The position numbers and the translations under genes are program-made. Under the pieces are notes generated by a model that was given only the letters and a program-made list of their open reading frames with translations, had not been told where the DNA came from and made no database searches. A stretch of DNA of 64,000 nucleotides, from assembly GCF_017833255.1 (NCBI RefSeq), contig NZ_JAFIBU010000001.1:4169501-4233500 (forward strand). Direction: 5' to 3'. Shown here piece after piece: positions 52,102 through 59,630 of this stretch. Each line of letters begins with the position of its first letter. The stretch's first letter is position 1. This DNA is from Paenibacillus sp. PvR098 (lineage in GTDB: Bacteria > Bacillota > Bacilli > Paenibacillales > NBRC-103111).

Positions 52102-52257
52102 GTGTTCCACATTGATTCTGGAGTTCAACGGAAAAAAAACGAAGATAGCAAGCACGGAGTTAGGTGCGTGCAGGAAGCGTCAAAGGTTTACAAAGAATTG
52201 ATGAAGGAATATCACAGCCAAGGGATCGGCATATGGAAAGAGGAGGACCAAGGATGA
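52102..52257 (+). CDS. candidate small ORF overlapping the next hydratase start
   Basis: A GTG at 52102 opens a frame of 51 codons that ends at the TGA overlapping the next ATG (ATGA), the same coupling as elsewhere in this cluster. The end of the product, KVYKELMKEYHSQGIGIW, reads like a real protein with an amphipathic helix. The start is close to the terminator T tract and lacks a strong binding site. I do not recognise it. Confidence 0.3.
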   Translation: MFHIDSGVQRKKNEDSKHGVRCVQEASKVYKELMKEYHSQGIGIWKEEDQG

Positions 52258-53039
52258 CCCAAAAGCCAATCGTGTGGGAGCGACGCGGGCATATCGGTTA
52301 CATTACACTGTGCAGGCCCGATGAATTAAATTCGTTCAATTATGAAGCTCTTGTAACTTTGGGGGAGATCATTGAAGAAATTGAGCAAAATCCTCGAGAT
52401 ATACGCATTGTCATCGTTTCGGGAGAAGGCCGAGCTTTCTGTGCCGGAGCGGATTTGAAGGAACGCCGTACCTTGAATGAGCAGAAGGTTCGACGAAACG
52501 TAAAAAAAATCCGGGACGTCTTCTCCGCTTTAGGACGATTGCCGCAGCCGACGATTGCTGCTATCAACGGCTTTGCTTTCGGCGGAGGCTTTGAATTGGC
52601 GCTTGCCTGTGATTTTCGGTTCGCCGTCCAGGGCGTGTTAATGGGGCTGACGGAGGTGAGCCTGGGGATCATCCCCGGAGCGGGAGGGACGCAGCGTCTG
52701 TCCCGATTGATCGGACCTTCCCGAGCCAAGGAATTAATCCTTACCGCGCGCAAGATCAGTTCAGAGGAAGCGCTGAATTTAGGTGTGTTAAACGGTCTTG
52801 CGGAGGATCAGGGGAAGCTCTTGGAGATGAGCGAACGGCTGGCGAACGAGATTTTGGGTAATGCTCCTCTAGCCGTTTATCAAGCCAAATATGCCATCGA
52901 TCGCGGATTGGGCGTTGACCTTCAGACCGGCCTGGATTTGGAGTCCAAAGCGTACGAGATTATCATCCCGACCAAAGATCGGATAGAGGCGCTGGACGCG
53001 TTCCGTGAGAAAAGAAAACCTGTCTTTACCGGGGAGTAA
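52254..53039 (+). CDS. enoyl-CoA hydratase
   Basis: The 261-residue crotonase-family protein starts at the ATG behind AGAGGAGGACC. It shows GRAFCAGADLKERR and GFAFGGGFELALACDFRF with EVSLGIIPGAGGTQRL, which keeps the two catalytic Glu positions of true hydratases. It is another candidate for hydration of dehydro-acyl-CoAs in the ring-cleavage products. The start at 52164 in the same frame is unsupported. Confidence 0.92.
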   Translation: MTQKPIVWERRGHIGYITLCRPDELNSFNYEALVTLGEIIEEIEQNPRDIRIVIVSGEGRAFCAGADLKERRTLNEQKVRRNVKKIRDVFSALGRLPQPTIAAINGFAFGGGFELALACDFRFAVQGVLMGLTEVSLGIIPGAGGTQRLSRLIGPSRAKELILTARKISSEEALNLGVLNGLAEDQGKLLEMSERLANEILGNAPLAVYQAKYAIDRGLGVDLQTGLDLESKAYEIIIPTKDRIEALDAFREKRKPVFTGE

Positions 53040-53093
53040 AAACGGTACGGGTGTCCGAAAACAACATATATGAAGCATTGAGGTGAATGGAAA

Positions 53094-54074
53094 ATGTCCC
53101 GAGCTATCATTAGCGGGGTGGGCTCCTATGTCCCGGAAAAAATATTGACCAACAGCGAGCTGGAAAAGCTCGTAGATACGTCTGACGAATGGATTCTGGA
53201 ACGAACCGGCATATCCGAAAGAAGAATTGCGCTGCCGGGGCAGGCTACCTCGGATCTGGCCTATTTCGCTGCTGAAGCGGCAATTCAGGATGCCGGGCTG
53301 CTGGCATCCGACATCGATCTGATTATCGTGGCTACCGAGACCCCCGACCATCCGTTCCCGCCGGTCGCTTGCCAGGTGCAGCATCGGTTAGGGTGCCGCA
53401 GCATTGCGGCGTTTGACGTTCATCTGGCCTGTACCGGATTTATTGCCGCTCTGCATGTTGCCGAGAAATTCATTAAATCCAATTCATGCAAGCATGCGCT
53501 GGTGGTTGGCGCCGACACGCTATCCAGAATTACAGATTACACGGACCGCTCGACATGTATTTTGTTCTCCGATGGAGCAGGCGCTTTTGTTCTGTCTGCC
53601 AGCGAGGAATCCTCATCAGAAGGCATTATTCATTCCGCGATTCATTCAAACGGGGAATATTTTGATGCGGCTATTGTGCCGGGAGGGGGCAGCAGGCATC
53701 CTCAGCCGCACAGTGAGGAAACCAAGTACAAGATTTTGATGAACGGCAACAGGATATTCCGTCTTGCCGTTACGCTCATGAGTCAAAGCATTAAAGAGAC
53801 GCTGGAGCACAGCGGCTTTACTTTGGATCAGGTGGACTGGGTGATTCCCCATCAAGCCAATCAAAGGATTATTGACGCCGTCGGAAGAACCTTAGAGGTT
53901 CCTCACGAGAAGATGATCAGCACGATCCGATATTACGGAAACAACTCGGCGGCTACCGTGCCGCTCGCCATGGATCATTCCATTAGAGCGGGTAAGATTA
54001 AACACGGCGATGTTGTAGCGTTAACCGCTTTTGGCGGAGGGTTAGGCTGGGGCTCCCTGCTGTTGAAATACTAG
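53094..54074 (+). CDS. FabH-like 3-oxoacyl-ACP synthase III family protein
   Basis: The 326-residue protein has the KAS III triad: Cys113 in VHLACTGFIAALHV, His in WVIPHQANQRIID and Asn in YYGNNSAATVPLA. The start codon follows AGGTGAATGG. A FabH-type condensing enzyme at the end of an aryl-CoA pathway is unusual. It could be a dedicated acyl-CoA condensing or thioester-cleaving enzyme, or simply a second fabH. Confidence 0.9.
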   Translation: MSRAIISGVGSYVPEKILTNSELEKLVDTSDEWILERTGISERRIALPGQATSDLAYFAAEAAIQDAGLLASDIDLIIVATETPDHPFPPVACQVQHRLGCRSIAAFDVHLACTGFIAALHVAEKFIKSNSCKHALVVGADTLSRITDYTDRSTCILFSDGAGAFVLSASEESSSEGIIHSAIHSNGEYFDAAIVPGGGSRHPQPHSEETKYKILMNGNRIFRLAVTLMSQSIKETLEHSGFTLDQVDWVIPHQANQRIIDAVGRTLEVPHEKMISTIRYYGNNSAATVPLAMDHSIRAGKIKHGDVVALTAFGGGLGWGSLLLKY

Positions 54075-54121
54075 ACTCTCTCGGCGGTAAAACTTATGGT
54101 TTGTAAGTCACATCTTTAAAT

Positions 54122-54170
54122 CATCCCATCTTGTATGTCATCATAGGAGGGAAGCATACAAGGTGGGATG
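54122..54170. repeat. long inverted repeat between convergent genes
   Basis: CATCCCATCTTGTATG and CATACAAGGTGGGATG pair over 16 bases with one G-U pair and a 17-base loop that contains AGGAGGG. The A run after it (54174-54180) gives a T run only before the hairpin on the minus strand, so termination is unclear. Confidence 0.6.
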
Positions 54171-54200
54171 TATAAAAAAAGTTTGATTTCTTAAGTTTGA

Positions 54201-56321
54201 CTATCCATTAGGTAGAACGATCTCTATTGTAGTTCCTATGTTGATTTCGCTTTGAATGTTCATTCTTCCTTTATGAGACTCGATAATTTTATAGCTTAGC
54301 ATTAAACCCAGACCAGTGCCCTGCTCCTTGGTGGTATAAAAAGGCTCTCCGATTTTTCTTAAACGGTCTTGTGGAATACCAATTCCTTGATCGGTAAACT
54401 TCACATGAACTTCGTCCTGCTCACTAGATGTACTGTAATGAGTGATGATCTCCCCGCCGCGGGGCATGGACTCAACGGCATTTTTTAATATATTGATAAA
54501 CACCTGCTTGATCTGGTTTTCATCACAATTAATGGACACCCTGTCATTGTCATAGGTAACGTGGATATTCACGTTATTCATAATGGCTTGGGTATTCATT
54601 AAAGAAATGACATGATCAAGAATACTGCTCAATCTTACTTTTTTGAATTCAATGGGGTTCGGTTTGGCCAGATACATAAATTCGTTCACAATCTCATTAA
54701 TACGGTCCAATTCGGAAATCATGATTTCGTAATAATCTCTGTACGAATCGTTCTTTTCCTTCAGCAGCTGGGAGAATCCTTTGATCGAGGTCAGAGGATT
54801 TCGTATTTCATGGGCTACGCCTGCTGCCATTTGGCCTACAAGGGATAGCTTTTCAGATCTTCGCATGAATTCCTCCGCTTGCTTTCTTTCGGTGACATCC
54901 CGAAAAACACTCTGGATGACCGCTTCCCCCATGTATTTGTAAATATGAATGGCGGATGACTCGACTTCCACAACATTACCGTCTAATCGGACTAGCTTAT
55001 ATTCGGAAAATCCGGTGCTGTGATCGTTTTTTAAGACCGTATTCAGCGTTTTTTGCACATGCTCTTGATCATTCGGGTGAAACAATTCGATAAACGAATA
55101 TCCGATGACCTCCAAAGGATCCCTTGTGCCCAACAGCTTGAGGCCCGCATCATTCACATAAATAATCGTATCATCCTTATGCAGCATGATAGGTTCGGGA
55201 GAAAGCTTGAGCTGCCGCTGATACTGCCGATCTGTTTCTTTTCTTTCCGTAATATCAAGGATTGTACCTATGAGAGCCGGCTTGCCCTGGAAAAGAGTTA
55301 ACGTCGAATTTCCTTCCAAATCAACAATAGAGCCATCCTTACCTATCCCTCGAACTTTATATTCACGATTGGCGGAACCGTATTTATCCTGACCATATGT
55401 TAATTTATTCTTCATGTACTCTCGTTCTTCGTTGATGAATAAATCGATCAAATCCAGTGTTGTGATTTCATTCTGAGAATATCCGAAAATGCTGCAGAAT
55501 ACAGGATTGGCATATACAATCTTCCCATTTTGGTACAAATACACCCCGACTAAAGCATTCTCCACCAAGCAGCGATAAAGCGCCTCAGCCTCCTGCAGGG
55601 CATTTTCTGCACATTTTCTCTGGGTGATATCTACACAGGAAGCGATAACCTCGATGATTGCGCCATTTCTCTTAATCGGTTTGAGTGAGGCCAAATACGT
55701 TAAGCCGTTTTCTTGACCTTCATACATGACATTTTCTTCACCCTGCCAAGCGCGTTCGTAAAATGGTTCTTTAAAAACAGCGGTCTCCAGCCGCAAAAAC
55801 TCTTTCAGTTCCTTTCCTACCACTTTATCAGGGCCTAGTCCTAATCGGTAGATGAGCTCACCATCGCACAGCGTATGAATAAAACGCCCATCTATTTTTT
55901 TGTATTTAAAGCACATCCCTTGCTGGAAGCGGATGGTTTCTCTATGCTCTTGTTCAATCAATTCCAATTTTTTTATGAAGTCTTGCGAGGTAGCTTCTTT
56001 CATGACGATAAAAAAAGTGCCGTTTCGCTCGGGAGGTAAAACTTTCAATTGAACGAGAAGAGAACTTCCGTCTTTTCGTTGTATCGCGTTGTGATTATCC
56101 TCGACCGTGGCGGGGTAAGAGGTATTTAAATAATCGATGCCGTATGGAAAGGGCAGCCGGTGTCCTTTCAATTCTTCTTCCTTCCATCCGAACAGCTTGC
56201 TGAAGGTATGGTTTATTTTGAGCACGAGTCCCTTATTATCCAATAAACATAGGGCATCGAATGAATGGATAAAGAGTGAATCAGTAGGAAAAGATGAATC
56301 CGCGTTACTTAACGATTCCAC
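54201..56321 (-). CDS. multi-PAS sensor histidine kinase (sporulation-kinase-like)
   Basis: The 706-residue soluble protein holds about four PAS domains (around residues 15-115, 125-245, 245-365 and 370-480) and then a HisKA domain with the phosphorylation site GVAHEIRNPLTSIKGFSQLL. The ATPase domain has NILKNAVESMPRGG, TDQGIGIP and TGLGLMLSYKII. There is no transmembrane helix. The layout is that of the KinA/KinE group that feeds the sporulation phosphorelay. No response regulator is beside it. GTG start behind GGAGGTAG. Confidence 0.9.
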   Translation of the reverse strand: MESLSNADSSFPTDSLFIHSFDALCLLDNKGLVLKINHTFSKLFGWKEEELKGHRLPFPYGIDYLNTSYPATVEDNHNAIQRKDGSSLLVQLKVLPPERNGTFFIVMKEATSQDFIKKLELIEQEHRETIRFQQGMCFKYKKIDGRFIHTLCDGELIYRLGLGPDKVVGKELKEFLRLETAVFKEPFYERAWQGEENVMYEGQENGLTYLASLKPIKRNGAIIEVIASCVDITQRKCAENALQEAEALYRCLVENALVGVYLYQNGKIVYANPVFCSIFGYSQNEITTLDLIDLFINEEREYMKNKLTYGQDKYGSANREYKVRGIGKDGSIVDLEGNSTLTLFQGKPALIGTILDITERKETDRQYQRQLKLSPEPIMLHKDDTIIYVNDAGLKLLGTRDPLEVIGYSFIELFHPNDQEHVQKTLNTVLKNDHSTGFSEYKLVRLDGNVVEVESSAIHIYKYMGEAVIQSVFRDVTERKQAEEFMRRSEKLSLVGQMAAGVAHEIRNPLTSIKGFSQLLKEKNDSYRDYYEIMISELDRINEIVNEFMYLAKPNPIEFKKVRLSSILDHVISLMNTQAIMNNVNIHVTYDNDRVSINCDENQIKQVFINILKNAVESMPRGGEIITHYSTSSEQDEVHVKFTDQGIGIPQDRLRKIGEPFYTTKEQGTGLGLMLSYKIIESHKGRMNIQSEINIGTTIEIVLPNG

Positions 56322-56568
56322 AAAAACACTACCTCCATTGTCTGGATAATAAGCTTAAGCTATTGATTAGCAGTATTTCGACAAGTTGTATACTTTTCCT
56401 TCCATATATCCTTAAAGTGGAAAAATAAAATGAATTAAAGGGTATTCCGGCTGTTGGAATCGGAAGCACGTCATAATGAAACACCAATTTGAATAGACAT
56501 GTGTAAAGCATGATCACTATCCTAACTAAACTCGATATTGACCATTGGACGAGGGGATGAAGCATGAA

Positions 56569-57717
56569 ATGGAACATATGACTCCAATTATTGCGGTCTT
56601 GGGGATAGGTACGGCCGTGCCGGCTTGTCGGATCGAACAAGCCGATGTATCACAAAGATTAACCGAAGCCTTAAGGGAGCATCCCCACTCTGCACGCTGG
56701 GCTAAGAGAATATTCAAGCAGTGCGGAGTGGATACCCGTTATACCTGTGAGCCGGACCTGCTTGAGCCTGCCGCCGGATGTCGTTATTTGCCCGGCACAT
56801 CCGCAGAAGGCGTTCCTACAACTGCCGATCGCATGAAAGCCTATAAGAGAGAGTCTGTACCATTGGGGATAGAGGCAGCTAGAAAAGCTCTTATGGACAG
56901 CGAGGTGGATGCCTCCGACATAACTCATTTGGTCACAGTCAGCTGTACCGGACAATTTCTTCCGGGTATGGATGCCGCATTGATTCAACCATTGGGCCTG
57001 GCTGCTACCGTGAATCGGATTCCACTGAACTTTTTGGGGTGTGCTGCCGGATTGAAGGCCATTAACCTATCCCGGCAGCTCGTGTCAGGTACTCCGTCCG
57101 CCAAAGTATTAATTGTTTGCGTAGAACTGTGCACGCTTCATTTTCAGCCCTCCAGCGAGAAGGAGGCCCTATATGCCGCTTCGTTCTTTGGCGACGGCGC
57201 TTCGGCTTGTGTAGTAGGCTCCGCAGGACCGAACCATTCAGGGGTTTATCAGTTAGAAAACGATCATACGGTCCTCATGCCGGACTCCGCTGAGGAGATG
57301 GTGTGGGAGGTAGGCAATACTGGGTTTGACCTTTATCTTTCCCCGCATATCCCCAAATTGATAGGTCAAGGGGTCCCCGCAGAGGTAGAGCGTTTCTTGG
57401 GTCAAACCAAGCCTGAGCTATGGGCGATTCATCCCGGAGGCCGGGGGATTGTGGATACGCTGCAGGACATATTCGGACTTACGGATGACCAAGTCCGGCC
57501 GAGCCGCAACGTACTTCGCCAGTATGGCAATCTATCTTCGGCCACGATCTTATTCGTGCTTAACGAAATGAAGCAGGAGCTGCAAAGCCGTAGGTCCGGC
57601 CCGACAAGCGGCATTGCCCTGGCGTTTGGTCCCGGGCTTACAGCCGAGATGGCCAAGATCACATATTTGCCATCTGTCGTTAGACTGGAGCAGCTAGTAG
57701 GCGATGCCAGTGTTTAA
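56569..57717 (+). CDS. type III polyketide synthase
   Basis: The 382-residue protein belongs to the chalcone-synthase family, bacterial BpsA/ArsB-type. The Cys-His-Asn triad is clear: Cys in NFLGCAAGLKAI (codon 57040-57042), His in WAIHPGGRGIVDTL and Asn in LRQYGNLSSATILFVL. Such enzymes extend a fatty acyl starter with malonyl-CoA to alkylpyrones or alkylresorcinols. The start at 56569 follows GAGGGG; 56557 or the TTG at 56545 are possible. It overlaps the methyltransferase gene, so a tailored product is likely. Confidence 0.92.
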   Translation: MEHMTPIIAVLGIGTAVPACRIEQADVSQRLTEALREHPHSARWAKRIFKQCGVDTRYTCEPDLLEPAAGCRYLPGTSAEGVPTTADRMKAYKRESVPLGIEAARKALMDSEVDASDITHLVTVSCTGQFLPGMDAALIQPLGLAATVNRIPLNFLGCAAGLKAINLSRQLVSGTPSAKVLIVCVELCTLHFQPSSEKEALYAASFFGDGASACVVGSAGPNHSGVYQLENDHTVLMPDSAEEMVWEVGNTGFDLYLSPHIPKLIGQGVPAEVERFLGQTKPELWAIHPGGRGIVDTLQDIFGLTDDQVRPSRNVLRQYGNLSSATILFVLNEMKQELQSRRSGPTSGIALAFGPGLTAEMAKITYLPSVVRLEQLVGDASV

Positions 57718-58429
57718 AAGCTTGAGGCAGCGGGCCGCAGAGTCCGAATTGATGGATGATTTGTCTGCAGGGGGACCTGAGCTTCGTGAAGCTTTACAGC
57801 ATCTTCGGAAGCTGAATGGCATCTTTGGCGCATCGGCACCCGCCCTGTACGGAGTGAGGCGATTGTGGACGGAAGCGGACAAGCCGAGGCGATTGTCTAT
57901 CCTGGACATCGGATCAGGGTCCGGGGATGTGAATCGCAAGATTCTGCGATGGGCGGATGCGAACCGGATCGAGCTTAAGATTACTTTGGTAGACATTACG
58001 GAAGAGGCGTGCGAAGAGGCCAGACAATTTTATTACAATGAACCGCGGGTACGCGTGATGCGGAGTGATGTATTCAAGCTCCCGGAAGCATGCGCGGATG
58101 TGGTCACGGGGACGCAGTTTGTTCATCATTTTGCTTCGGACGAGCTTCTTAGGGTTGCTCGAAGCATGCTGAAGGCATCCCGTATCGGTGTTGTCATCAA
58201 CGACATCCACCGGCATTGGATCCCTTGGGCAGCGGTTTGGCTTACGGCTCGAATCGTTTCGCGCAACCGGTTTGTTGTAAACGACGGGCCTCTGTCCGTG
58301 GCCAAAGGGTTCCGTTCTGAGGATTGGGATGGTCTTAAGAAAGCATTGGGTGAATCCGAATCCAAGCTATGGTATACCTGGAGACCCTTGTTCCGGTATG
58401 CAGTTGTCATCCGAAAGAACAAGGTCTAA
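57704..58429 (+). CDS. SAM-dependent methyltransferase in the polyketide cluster
   Basis: The 241-residue class I methyltransferase has the motif I ILDIGSGSGDVNRK and TGTQFVHHFASDEL at the motif IV position. Its start overlaps the end of the synthase gene by 14 bases. It likely methylates an oxygen of the polyketide ring or pyrone. Bacillus subtilis bpsA is followed by an unrelated, membrane-type methyltransferase, so this is an analogous solution. Confidence 0.87.
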   Translation: MPVFKSLRQRAAESELMDDLSAGGPELREALQHLRKLNGIFGASAPALYGVRRLWTEADKPRRLSILDIGSGSGDVNRKILRWADANRIELKITLVDITEEACEEARQFYYNEPRVRVMRSDVFKLPEACADVVTGTQFVHHFASDELLRVARSMLKASRIGVVINDIHRHWIPWAAVWLTARIVSRNRFVVNDGPLSVAKGFRSEDWDGLKKALGESESKLWYTWRPLFRYAVVIRKNKV

Positions 58430-58452
58430 TTCAATCAACGGAGCTGAGGACG

Positions 58453-59598
58453 ATGAAGCGGATCCACGATGTAGCGGTTCTCGGTGCAGGGGTAGCCGGA
58501 AGCAGTGTGGCCAAGGCTTTGGCGGACAGGGGATGGGATACGGTTCTGATCGACCGTCACACTTTCCCGCGTCACAAAGTATGCGGAGAATTTCTTTCTC
58601 CAGAGTCGCAAAGCATGCTGAACGCTCTTGATTTGAGGAGGCATGTGGAATCGCTCCAACCCAGCTGCATCACCCGCATCCGCTTGATCATGAGTCATGG
58701 GGCTGTATTGGACATTCCTCTGCCTGGAGTCGCTATAGGCGTAAGCCGGAATGCGTTGGATCCTGCTCTCCACAGTGCAGCGGTAAGCTCAGGCGTGGAT
58801 GTGCGAACCGGAACAACGGTTACATCCGTATCTATGAGCGACAGGACGTACACGATGGAGATAAAGCGGGAGGGGGATACAGCAGCCTTCGAAGCACGAG
58901 CGGTTATTGCGGCATGGGGGGCCAATCCACGTTCGGGACTTCCAGGGTACAATTCGGATGTGCCTGCAAGGAACACCTACATGGGTGTGAAATCCCATTT
59001 TCGGGGGATACCGATGGAGCCGGTGGTAGAGCTCTATTTTTTTTCCGGCGGATACTTGGGGCTCGCTCCGATTGAAGGCGGACTCGTTAACGCTGCGGCA
59101 CTGTTGAAAAGAGAGGCTTTTCGGGATACAGACAAAACGATTATGGGTATGATCGATGCGGCTGCACGAAGAAATCCTAAGCTATCTGTCAAGCTGGCTC
59201 AAGCTATTCCGGTCCCCGGGTCTCAGGCAGCCGTAGCTCCGGTGAATCTAAGCCGCATGCCTGTGGCATGGGAAGGCATCCCCCGTGTAGGGGATGCTTC
59301 ATTGATGGTGCCGCCGCTCTGCGGAGATGGCATGTCGATGGCCCTGCGTTCAGCCCGTTTATGCGTCCCCCTGGCCGACGGCTATCTTCGCGGGGAGATT
59401 TCCCTTTCCCGATGGCAGCGTGAATACACGCAATCGATTCAGCGGGAGTTTACGGGTCCACTCAGGTGGGGACGTCTTCTTCAATCGCTGTTCAGCGCGC
59501 CGGTTGTCCCCCGGCTTCTGCTGGGGTTAGCGCATTGTACACCGGGATTGGCGTCACGCATGGTTCAAGCGACCCGATTGAAAGAAAGAGATGGTTAG
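58453..59598 (+). CDS. FAD-dependent oxidoreductase (geranylgeranyl-reductase family)
   Basis: The 381-residue flavoprotein starts at 58453 behind GAGCTGAGG. It shows the FAD loop AVLGAGVAGSSVAKAL, RHKVCGEFLSPES and the second FAD motif GDASLMVPPLCGDGMSMAL. Members reduce double bonds or hydroxylate phenols. In this cluster it could hydroxylate or reduce the polyketide product, like SrsC in Streptomyces. Confidence 0.88.
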   Translation: MKRIHDVAVLGAGVAGSSVAKALADRGWDTVLIDRHTFPRHKVCGEFLSPESQSMLNALDLRRHVESLQPSCITRIRLIMSHGAVLDIPLPGVAIGVSRNALDPALHSAAVSSGVDVRTGTTVTSVSMSDRTYTMEIKREGDTAAFEARAVIAAWGANPRSGLPGYNSDVPARNTYMGVKSHFRGIPMEPVVELYFFSGGYLGLAPIEGGLVNAAALLKREAFRDTDKTIMGMIDAAARRNPKLSVKLAQAIPVPGSQAAVAPVNLSRMPVAWEGIPRVGDASLMVPPLCGDGMSMALRSARLCVPLADGYLRGEISLSRWQREYTQSIQREFTGPLRWGRLLQSLFSAPVVPRLLLGLAHCTPGLASRMVQATRLKERDG

Positions 59599-59630
59599 AA
59601 CATCGAATCAGCGTATAGAGGAGCATGGAC

